Of a stretch of 5,985 nucleotides of DNA, positions 1-5,758 are shown piece by piece. The stretch's first letter is position 1; each line of letters starts with the position of its first letter. A program made the position numbers and the translations under genes. The notes beneath the pieces were generated by a model. It saw only the letters and a list, made by a program, of their open reading frames with translations, searched no databases and was not told the DNA's origin. The stretch is from Roseibacillus sp. (GTDB taxonomy: Bacteria; Verrucomicrobiota; Verrucomicrobiia; Verrucomicrobiales; Akkermansiaceae). The stretch lies in contig PBTP01000127.1 of the NCBI GenBank assembly GCA_002729275.1, positions 15,762 through 21,746 on the forward strand, in the 5' to 3' direction.

Positions 1-30
1 TCCTCGAAATCGTCCCAATCCGAATTTTAT

Positions 31-450
31 TCACCTACCTCCCGGGCGCAGGAGGCTGCAAGGCAGCAGCAGGAGAGGCAGCAACAGCAGAAGCCATGGG
101 CTGAGTCCAGCCCGGCGAATCTGAGTAGGCCCCTCATCGACGCACGCGAGCTCCACCGAGAGGTAATGGGGCCCACGCTGGACCTTACGACTCGGCTTCT
201 GCCAATCCTGTGAACGGCAGAGGTCGCCTCCTATAGTCACATTGACTTGGGGATCGGCAATCTCGCTCTGAATGGAATCGAGTGACAGTCTTGGGTTTAC
301 TGGAGCGTACAACAGCTCTTCTTTCCCGTGGTGACGGCAATCGAGGACTGAACCCGGGAGCAGAGGTTCCAAGTCTGCTGGAATACCCGCGCTCACGGCA
401 GTCAGGGAGAGCAGGAGAAAGCATGCTGCAAAGGAAAGGTTTGTTTTCAT
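31..450 (-). CDS. Small secreted protein of unknown function, signal peptide plus Leu-rich hydrophobic C-terminus
   Basis: I do not recognise this 139-residue protein. Residues 1-21 look like a signal peptide: MKTN, then a hydrophobic core (FAACFLLLSLTAV), then a VSA cleavage site before Gly22. The mature part is polar, with cysteines at 38, 78 and 103 and a PQVNVTIGGDLC stretch. Residues about 117-134 are an almost pure Leu/Pro hydrophobic segment, and the chain ends in RPGGR, so the protein could be anchored by its C-terminus in the membrane facing outward, or carry a sorting tail. The ATG at 448-450 fits the signal peptide; upstream there is only a weak AGGG four bases from it. It follows glnS after a 316-base gap and is probably a separate transcription unit. 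The alternative frame over the same DNA gives an Arg/Ser/Pro-rich product without signals. I am fairly sure the gene is real because of the signal peptide, but the function is unknown. Confidence 0.6.
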   Translation of the reverse strand: MKTNLSFAACFLLLSLTAVSAGIPADLEPLLPGSVLDCRHHGKEELLYAPVNPRLSLDSIQSEIADPQVNVTIGGDLCRSQDWQKPSRKVQRGPHYLSVELACVDEGPTQIRRAGLSPWLLLLLPLLLLPCSLLRPGGR

Positions 451-528
451 GCGCCCTGAGGAGTTGATGGAACAAAGCCATCAGAGCGCGGACATTATCA
501 GTGCATATGAATATTTCTTTTGTTCGGA

Positions 529-597
529 TTACCGTCCCTTTCGCTTATCCAAAATAGCGTTGCCCCAATCGCCAAGCCGCTCTTGAAAGGACGGTAA
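529..597. repeat. Imperfect 13-bp inverted repeat with 42-base spacer
   Basis: The left arm TTACCGTCCCTTTC (529-542) is the reverse complement of the right arm GAAAGGACGGTAA (585-597) apart from one extra C. As minus-strand RNA it would form a 13-bp stem with one bulged G. The spacer can fold further: AGCG, two unpaired bases, then TTG pair with CAA and CGCT across a short loop. Neither strand has a T-run directly after the stem, so it is not a standard intrinsic terminator. It could be a structured RNA element in the 5' leader of the gene at 31-450, a widely spaced protein-binding site, or a copy of a small dispersed repeat. The repeat itself is directly visible; its role is unknown. Confidence 0.6.
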
Positions 598-628
598 AAA
601 AGGCGCCCGAACAGTTTTTATTCTTCGG
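596..628 (-). terminator. Possible weak intrinsic terminator of the M20-glnS unit
   Basis: On the minus strand, CCGAA (628-624) pairs with TTCGG (611-607) around a 12-base loop. Five bases (GCGCC) follow, then six T residues (601-596). The stem is only 5 bp, the loop is large and the T-run is displaced, so this is a marginal candidate. It is the only stem followed by a T-run that I see downstream of the glnS stop at 767. Confidence 0.22.
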
Positions 629-766
629 AAAACAAACTCCCCCATTCTCGACAAAACCCCATTTTGATTAGGTTCCCGAGATCAACAAGCACTCTAATTG
701 ACTTGGGAAAGTGTATCTTTTCGCACCGCGTCAAGCGGTATCTCGGCAGACTGGAAATCCATCAAT

Positions 767-2452
767 CTACTTTTTCGCCCACGAATCGCGTAACCCGATG
801 GTCCGGTTGAAGACAACTTGCGACCTCGGAAGATGATCGCGGGAATCCGCGCAAAAGTATCCCAAGCGCTCAAACTGGCAGACGAACCCCGGCGCTTCTG
901 CGCCCAACCCAGGCTCTAATTTTGCCCCCTCAATGACTTTAAGAGAATTGGGATTTAGAACCGACATGAAGCCACCTTCCGCGGCCTCAGGGCTCTCATC
1001 ATCGAAGAGGCGATCGTATAGGCGCACTTGAGCATTTTCTGCCTCGGAGGCGTTAACCCAGTGAATAGCGGCCTTGCAGACAACCCCTTCAGGGGGCGAC
1101 TGCCCGATCGTATTTGGAATAAACTCTACCTGAACTTCGGAGACTTCTCCGGTGTCTGGATCTGTCTCATGACCCACGTATTGCACGATGTAGCCACCTC
1201 TGAGCCGAACCGCCCGACCTGGGGCCAGACGAAAGTATTTCTTAGGAGCTTCCACAACAAAGTCGTCTCGCTCTATCCACAAATCCCGTCCCAGGGTCAA
1301 CTTCCGGGAACCCGCTGACTCATCTTCCGGATTATTCTTCGCTTCAACCTCCTCTGCGGCCCCGGCGTCCATGTTCACCAGCACGAGCTTGAGGGGATTA
1401 AGAACGGCCATACGCCGGGGCGCATTCCGGTTGAGCAATTTTCTCACCTCATTTTCGAGCCTCGCTACGTCTGTAACACCCTTGAACTTTGTGATTCCCA
1501 CATCCGTGCAGAAGTTACGTATCGCCTCAGCTGGGAAGCCACGACGCCGAACCCCTGAAAGGGTCGGCATCCGAGGGTCGTCCCATGCATCCACTTTTTC
1601 CTCTTCCACGAGCTGAAGGAGCTTTCGCTTGCTCACAACCGTGTAATTGAGGGTCAGCCGAGAAAACTCAATCTGGCGAGGGACCGCTGGGACCGGACAA
1701 TTTTCGATAACCCAGTCATAAACAGGCCGATGAACCTCAAACTCCAGCGTGCAGAGTGAATGCGTGACGTGCTCGTAAGCATCCTCCAGGGGATGCGCAA
1801 AGTCATACATCGGATAGATACACCACTTGTCTCCCGTATTGTGGTGGGTCTCATGCAATACACGATAAATGATCGGATCCCGCATGTGCATGTTTGGCGA
1901 AGCCATGTCAATCTTGGCTCGTAAGACAGCTTCTCCGTTCCCAAAATCACCGGAACGCATTTTTTTAAAGAGGTTTACATTTTCCTCAATCGATCGGTCA
2001 CGGTAAGGCGACTCGGTCCCCATCTCGGCCACGGTTCCGTGAGCGGCGCGGATCTCATCAGGAGATTGCTCATCTACGAAGGCCTTTCCCTCCTCAATCA
2101 GATGCATCGCGCAATCATAGAAAAATTCAAAGTAATTGCTGGCGAAATAGAGGTGCTTTCCCCAGTCGCAACCAAGCCACTTTACATCCTCCTGAATACT
2201 ATCGACATACTCCTGCTCTTCCTTGGATGGGTTGGTGTCGTCAAACCTCAGGTGAAATTCCGATCCGCTGGCAGAATTCTCCTGCGCAATACCCCAGCCA
2301 AGACAGATCGCCTTGGCGTGTCCAAGGTGCAGGTAGCCATTGGGCTCTGGAGGGAACCGGGTTACAATTTTAATGTGCTTTCCCGTCGTCAGGTCCTTCG
2401 AGATGATCTCACGAATAAAATCACGCTTAGCTAATTGGTCATCCTCGCTCAT
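767..2452 (-). CDS. glnS: Glutamine--tRNA ligase (GlnRS)
   Basis: Cytoplasmic class I aminoacyl-tRNA synthetase that joins glutamine to tRNA-Gln using ATP. The 561 residues match the usual bacterial length (about 550), and similarity to the E. coli enzyme as I recall it runs end to end. The catalytic Rossmann fold contains EPNGY (36-40) followed by the HIGH-type motif HLGH (42-45), then FDDTNP (70-75), RAKIDMASP (178-186), KWCIYPMYDFAHP (209-221) and THSLCTLEF (230-238). The KMSKS-type motif reads VVSKR (272-276), followed by WDDPRMPT (290-297) and RRRG (302-305). The anticodon-binding beta-barrel domains cover roughly 345-561, with IHWV (463-466), RLYDRLF (477-483) and the ending VFNRTIGLRDSWAKK. 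The ATG overlaps the stop of the upstream M20 gene by four bases (ATGA), so translation is probably coupled. No catalytic motif is missing and the frame is intact. Confidence 0.98.
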   Translation of the reverse strand: MSEDDQLAKRDFIREIISKDLTTGKHIKIVTRFPPEPNGYLHLGHAKAICLGWGIAQENSASGSEFHLRFDDTNPSKEEQEYVDSIQEDVKWLGCDWGKHLYFASNYFEFFYDCAMHLIEEGKAFVDEQSPDEIRAAHGTVAEMGTESPYRDRSIEENVNLFKKMRSGDFGNGEAVLRAKIDMASPNMHMRDPIIYRVLHETHHNTGDKWCIYPMYDFAHPLEDAYEHVTHSLCTLEFEVHRPVYDWVIENCPVPAVPRQIEFSRLTLNYTVVSKRKLLQLVEEEKVDAWDDPRMPTLSGVRRRGFPAEAIRNFCTDVGITKFKGVTDVARLENEVRKLLNRNAPRRMAVLNPLKLVLVNMDAGAAEEVEAKNNPEDESAGSRKLTLGRDLWIERDDFVVEAPKKYFRLAPGRAVRLRGGYIVQYVGHETDPDTGEVSEVQVEFIPNTIGQSPPEGVVCKAAIHWVNASEAENAQVRLYDRLFDDESPEAAEGGFMSVLNPNSLKVIEGAKLEPGLGAEAPGFVCQFERLGYFCADSRDHLPRSQVVFNRTIGLRDSWAKK

Positions 2453-3795
2453 GATTCCGTCCCGATGGAGGCAAGTTTGTCAAAAAGCACTCTGTTCAGA
2501 CGAATTCCACCCTCAAAATTCTCAACCGTGAAGTTTTCGTTGGGGGAATGGATCTGACAGTCAGGAAGAGCGAGGCCCAGCAGCAGGGTATCAACCCCCA
2601 GAACCTCCTTGAAGTCTTGGATGATCGGAATACTTCCTCCCTCCCTGATCAACACAGGATCGGATCCAAAAGTCTCGCTGAGCGCCTGCTGAGCAGCCTT
2701 TCCATGCGGTGAGTGAGGATCCGTGTAGTAAGCCTGTCCGTGATGCCCCCGGGTCACCTCCAGGGATACTCCCTCGGGACAATGCTTTCTGAGATGGGCC
2801 TCTACCTTATCCATCACATCCAAGGGGTCTTGGTGGGGAACGAGACGGAAGGAAAGTTTTGCGAACGCCTCGGCAGGCAAAACGGTCTTCGAACCCTCAC
2901 CCTGATATCCGCCCCAGATCCCATTCACCTCAGCCGTGGGGCGGGCCCAAAGCCGCTCGGCAGGTGTGTAGCCGGTTTCCCCGTACATGGACGGCGACCC
3001 CGTAACCTTAAGCAGATCCTCTTCAGCCATCCCAGGGACCACACTCCACATTTCACGCTCCCATTCTTCCAGGCCGGCAACATCGTCGTAGAAACCCTCT
3101 ACTGCCACCCGTCCATCGTGATCATGCAGGCTCGCCACCAGCTGCCCAATTACCGTGGCAGGATTTGCCACTGCCCCACCGTAAACACCCGAGTGAAGAT
3201 CACGAGCTGGCCCCCGCACTGCGACCTCACAACACGTGATTCCACGTAAGCCGTAGCCCATGGTTGGCACACCCGGAGCTACCATTCCCGTGTCAGAAAC
3301 CACGATGACGTCACAAGCTAGCTCTGAGCGATGCTCCTCAAGAAATGGGCGCAAATTTGGAGAGCCTATCTCTTCCTCACCCTCCAGCAACATGATGAGG
3401 TTCACCGGCAATCCGCCACACTCTTCGATAGTCTCCGTTATACCACAAAGATGAGCGAAGAACTGCCCCTTATTATCCGTCGCTCCCCGAGCCCAGATCT
3501 TTCCATCACGAATCACTGGCTCGAATGGGTCGCTGTCCCATAGCTCTAGGGGATCAACCGGCTGGACATCATAGTGTCCGTAGACAAGCACGGTAGGTCT
3601 ACCGGACTCATGCGTGTTACGCCCAATCACAACCGGATGTCCATCGGTATCATGAATGACACTCTGCAAACCGGCTGAGGTCATGCGAGACGCCAGCCAT
3701 TCAGCGCAGGCCCTTACATCCGCATCGTGGCGGGAGTCCGTTGAAACACTGGGAAAGCGTAACAACTCAAGAAATTCGTCAATCCAGCGACTCAC
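2449..3795 (-). CDS. M20 family metallopeptidase (dipeptidase type)
   Basis: Predicted cytoplasmic di-zinc peptidase of 448 residues from the M20 group that includes carnosinase-like dipeptidases; it should cleave dipeptides or short peptides, exact substrate unknown. Metal-binding and catalytic residues are all in place: GHYDVQP with His74 and Asp76, GATDNKGQ with bridging Asp107, EGEEEIGS with catalytic Glu141 and ligand Glu142, SDT with Asp168, and IHSPNEN with His416. His201 in DLHSGVYGGAV fits the dimerisation-domain histidine that reaches the partner active site; that lid domain spans about 185-310. There is no signal peptide. The start is a GTG (3793-3795); an in-frame TAA nine bases upstream excludes a longer form, and no Shine-Dalgarno is visible in the AT-rich leader. 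It is first in a two-gene unit with glnS. The family is certain; the start and the substrate are less so. Confidence 0.95.
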   Translation of the reverse strand: MSRWIDEFLELLRFPSVSTDSRHDADVRACAEWLASRMTSAGLQSVIHDTDGHPVVIGRNTHESGRPTVLVYGHYDVQPVDPLELWDSDPFEPVIRDGKIWARGATDNKGQFFAHLCGITETIEECGGLPVNLIMLLEGEEEIGSPNLRPFLEEHRSELACDVIVVSDTGMVAPGVPTMGYGLRGITCCEVAVRGPARDLHSGVYGGAVANPATVIGQLVASLHDHDGRVAVEGFYDDVAGLEEWEREMWSVVPGMAEEDLLKVTGSPSMYGETGYTPAERLWARPTAEVNGIWGGYQGEGSKTVLPAEAFAKLSFRLVPHQDPLDVMDKVEAHLRKHCPEGVSLEVTRGHHGQAYYTDPHSPHGKAAQQALSETFGSDPVLIREGGSIPIIQDFKEVLGVDTLLLGLALPDCQIHSPNENFTVENFEGGIRLNRVLFDKLASIGTES

Positions 3796-3856
3796 AGTAT
3801 TTTAGTTCTTAGTTTAATTTGTCCTTGCCAGGAATTCGGTGATCCCCGGCGGCATT

Positions 3857-4144
3857 CTAGCGAAGCTTTCCCCGCACATCCTTATACTCCTTGATGATCC
3901 GCAGGAAATCGTAGAGCCCCAGAAGAAAGAGGAAGATGGCGAGGAAGGCGCATCCCGCCCAATAAAAAAGAAACCTGAGCGGCGTTTCCTCCAGCCAGGA
4001 GGCTAGAGGCCAGTTCCCAAGCGCGAACACTGCGAGAAGCACCACAATCGTATAGAAAATAATTTTTCTCCGTGTCTCGCGAAGCTGCAGAAAAGCCCTT
4101 GCCGCAATCACGGCAAAAGAAAACCAGCTCATTTTCCCAGGCAT
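3857..4144 (-). CDS. Small membrane protein of unknown function, two transmembrane segments
   Basis: I do not recognise this protein. From the ATG at 4142-4144 it has 95 residues. A mildly hydrophobic N-terminus rich in Phe/Ala leads to a basic patch (RETRRK, residues 22-27), then a membrane segment at about 28-45 (IIFYTIVVLLAVFALGNW), a short loop with an acidic pair, and a second aromatic-rich segment at about 57-80. The chain ends in a charged basic tail (KEYKDVRGKLR). The basic patch and basic tail suggest both termini face the cytoplasm. The start is uncertain: the frame extends to a TTG at 4180, and ATGs occur at 4156, 4144 and 4132; GGGAG lies 12 bases before the 4144 ATG. It sits between the amidase and M20 genes, 82 bases after the amidase stop and 61 bases before the M20 start. 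A role linked to either neighbour is possible but not shown. Confidence 0.6.
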   Translation of the reverse strand: MPGKMSWFSFAVIAARAFLQLRETRRKIIFYTIVVLLAVFALGNWPLASWLEETPLRFLFYWAGCAFLAIFLFLLGLYDFLRIIKEYKDVRGKLR

Positions 4145-4184
4145 TAAAATCAGCATCTCCCGGGAACCCGCCAAGGTCAAATCC

Positions 4185-4198
4185 TGAGAAGGGTCTCA
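4185..4198. other. Short perfect hairpin after the amidase gene
   Basis: TGAGA-AGGG-TCTCA forms a perfect 5-bp stem with a 4-base loop, about 28 bases downstream of the amidase stop codon. No T-run follows on the minus strand, so it is not a typical intrinsic terminator. It could mark an RNA processing or stability site between the two genes, or be chance. Confidence 0.25.
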
Positions 4199-4226
4199 AC
4201 CGCCATAGCTCAACATGGTTTCGTAG

Positions 4227-5651
4227 TTACTTCATCCGCATTTGCTCAAAAGCAAAACCCATGGCCAGCAGGCGAGCCTCCGAAAATTGAGACCCCATGA
4301 AAGATAATCCAACTGGCAGGCCATCTGCCATACCCATCGGCACTGTGAGGTGAGGGTATCCTGAAACCGCAGGAAGAGTCGTGCATGCCCCCTGAAATGC
4401 ATCCCCCTCTTCAAGATTCACCGGAAATGCCCTCCCCGTAGTTGGGGCAATCAAGGCCAGGCATTCGTGATCAGAGAGGAGCCGGTCGATTCCTTCCCTG
4501 CCTGCCAGTCTCTTGGCCTCAGCCACGAGCCCAGGCAGTTCGGGATCATCACCACCTTTTGTCGCCTCGGACTGCTCAAAGATATTCTGGCCAAAATGAG
4601 CCATCACCTCTGAAGCATGGGTTTTGTTGTAAGCGATGATCTCCGCAAGGGTCCTGGTGGCAACTGAGGGAGGCCTTCCTGATAGATAGACGTTCAGGTC
4701 CCGCTTGAATTCTCTAAGAAGAATTTCCCACTCCAGCTGGCTGATTCTTCTCAGGTCTGGAAGACCATTAATTTCTATCAGGGTTGCTCCCGCTTGCTCC
4801 AGAGCGCGCCGAGCAGCGGCAAAGGCATCTGAAACCGGCTCTTCATACATTCCACAGAGGGGAACGAGAACACCTAGCCTGACCCCTTCAAGGGCTCCCT
4901 CCTTAAGACCAGCCTCATAATCCCGAGCGCCCTCCCCAGCCATCGCGCTGAGGGCCCTGGCTGCAAGCCTCACAGTCCGGGTCATGGGCCCAGGAGTGTC
5001 CTGGCTGGCGGAAATCGGAACAATCCCGTCGCACGAAAGCAGCCCGACAGTTGGTTTTAACCCAACAATACCACACATCGCAGCCGGGCAGGTAACAGAA
5101 CCGTCTGTCTCTGTTCCGATGGCAATGTCTACCAGACCAGATCCCACAGCCGCCCCACTGCCTGAACTTGATCCACATGCGCTACAGGAGGAATCGAATG
5201 GATTAGTCGTCAGGCCTCCTACACTACTCCATCCACTAGTTGACTCTGTCGACCGAAAGTTCGCCCATTCTGAAAGATTCGTTTTACCAGCAATGAGAGC
5301 TCCTGCATGCCTCAAGTTTGCAACCACTGGAGAATCTGCAGTTGCATAATTATCTGCCAGCGCTCGCGATCCTGCCGTGGTCGGCATTCCCTTTACATCA
5401 ATATTATCCTTCACCAAAACGGGCACTCCGTGCATGGGTCCGTGCTCTTTTGTTGAATCGAGTGCTTCCAGCTGCACTTGCAAGTCCGGGGAGATGGCAA
5501 GGATCGCGTTACAGCGATCGTTCTCCTCCAAACTCTCATGCAAGGGGCTTTGGAACAACAGGGCGTTTTCATCTACCGCCTTCCTTGTGAAAAGGGCAGT
5601 CACCAAGATAGCAAGAAGGGCGACCACCCAAGCCACCACTTTATATTTCAT
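4227..5651 (-). CDS. Membrane-anchored amidase signature family hydrolase
   Basis: Serine hydrolase of the amidase signature family, which splits carboxamide bonds with a Ser-cisSer-Lys triad. Counting from the ATG at 5649-5651 (474 residues), the triad is Lys81 in VKDNID, Ser162 in the Gly/Ser-rich GSSSGSG stretch, and nucleophile Ser185 in GTETDGSVTCPA; GIVGLKPTVGLLS and SQDTPGPMTRTV follow as in many stand-alone amidases. Residues 5-21 are a hydrophobic anchor after MKYK, with no clear cleavage site, so the enzyme is probably tethered outside the inner membrane. I chose this start because GAGGTGG lies just upstream; the frame continues to a GTG at 5717 (496 residues) that has no ribosome binding site and would put 22 extra residues before the anchor. 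The substrate is unknown. The anchor, and the lack of gatB and gatC here, argue against GatA, although automatic annotation may give that name. Confidence 0.93.
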   Translation of the reverse strand: MKYKVVAWVVALLAILVTALFTRKAVDENALLFQSPLHESLEENDRCNAILAISPDLQVQLEALDSTKEHGPMHGVPVLVKDNIDVKGMPTTAGSRALADNYATADSPVVANLRHAGALIAGKTNLSEWANFRSTESTSGWSSVGGLTTNPFDSSCSACGSSSGSGAAVGSGLVDIAIGTETDGSVTCPAAMCGIVGLKPTVGLLSCDGIVPISASQDTPGPMTRTVRLAARALSAMAGEGARDYEAGLKEGALEGVRLGVLVPLCGMYEEPVSDAFAAARRALEQAGATLIEINGLPDLRRISQLEWEILLREFKRDLNVYLSGRPPSVATRTLAEIIAYNKTHASEVMAHFGQNIFEQSEATKGGDDPELPGLVAEAKRLAGREGIDRLLSDHECLALIAPTTGRAFPVNLEEGDAFQGACTTLPAVSGYPHLTVPMGMADGLPVGLSFMGSQFSEARLLAMGFAFEQMRMK

Positions 5652-5654
5652 CCA

Positions 5655-5661
5655 CCACCTC
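5655..5661 (-). promoter_or_regulatory. Ribosome binding site that decides the amidase start
   Basis: On the minus strand GAGGTGG precedes the ATG at 5649-5651, with six bases between GAGG and the start codon. The alternative in-frame starts at 5705 (ATG) and 5717 (GTG) have no purine-rich stretch at a suitable distance, so this site supports the shorter protein that begins directly before its membrane anchor. Confidence 0.7.
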
Positions 5662-5697
5662 AATAGCGTGCCAACCGTTTTGTTTCGGGAGACGACA

Positions 5698-5746
5698 CCT
5701 CTCATGAGGAGACTCACAGAGTCACACCAGAACGACCAAAGAGGTC
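5698..5746. other. Cluster of three small inverted repeats upstream of the amidase
   Basis: Three short hairpins lie side by side in the 107-base gap: CCTC-TCAT-GAGG (5698-5709), GACTC-ACA-GAGTC (5711-5723) and GACC-AAAGA-GGTC (5734-5746). On the minus strand the last can extend to about 7 bp with two G-U pairs. None is followed by a T-run. They could form a structured leader for the amidase transcript or the 3' end of the upstream gene's transcript. Their clustering is visible; a function is not established. Confidence 0.35.
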
Positions 5747-5758
5747 ACTGCAAGCAAC

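Larger units (their letters stand above)
451..766. other. Non-coding intergenic region between glnS and the secreted-protein gene
   Basis: This 316-base gap carries no convincing reading frame on either strand and no tRNA-like cloverleaf that I could find. It holds an inverted repeat (529-597), a weak terminator-like hairpin (596-628), a small perfect hairpin ACCGC-GTCAA-GCGGT at 725-739 with no T-run on either side, and a short hairpin CAAAA-CCCCA-TTTTG at 652-666. It must contain the 3' end of the glnS transcript and probably the promoter of the gene at 31-450. The best -10-like hexamer on the minus strand is GATAAT (494-499), but no good -35 lies 16-18 bases upstream of it, so I do not call a promoter. 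Confidence 0.6.

Noticed and set aside
185..481. 98-codon minus-strand frame overlapping the secreted-protein gene
   Set aside because: The product is rich in Arg, Ser and Pro without domains, while the competing frame has a proper signal peptide.
529..597. Integron attC site or small transposable element
   Set aside because: The arms do not carry the RYYYAAC and GTTRRRY ends of attC, and I see no clear target-site duplication flanking the repeat.
725..739. Intrinsic terminator for glnS at the ACCGC/GCGGT hairpin
   Set aside because: The stem is only 5 bp and no T-run follows it on the minus strand.
451..766. tRNA or other known RNA gene in the intergenic gap
   Set aside because: I found no acceptor/T-arm pairing or other recognisable RNA family pattern on either strand.
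2039..2434. 131-codon plus-strand frame opposite the start of glnS
   Set aside because: It covers conserved GlnRS motifs on the other strand. Some hydrophobic stretches appear, but they follow from the codon pattern of glnS.
2713..3249. 178-codon plus-strand reading frame opposite the M20 gene
   Set aside because: It lies wholly within a well-supported M20 coding region, and its product shows no recognisable domain, signal or motif. It is explained as an antisense shadow.
3882..4199. 105-codon minus-strand frame overlapping the small membrane protein
   Set aside because: Its composition is irregular and its hydrophobic pieces are the out-of-frame image of the true membrane segments. The other frame has cleaner topology and a basic tail.
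4984..5349. 121-codon plus-strand frame opposite the amidase
   Set aside because: It is antisense to the catalytic core of the amidase, whose triad and signature are intact.
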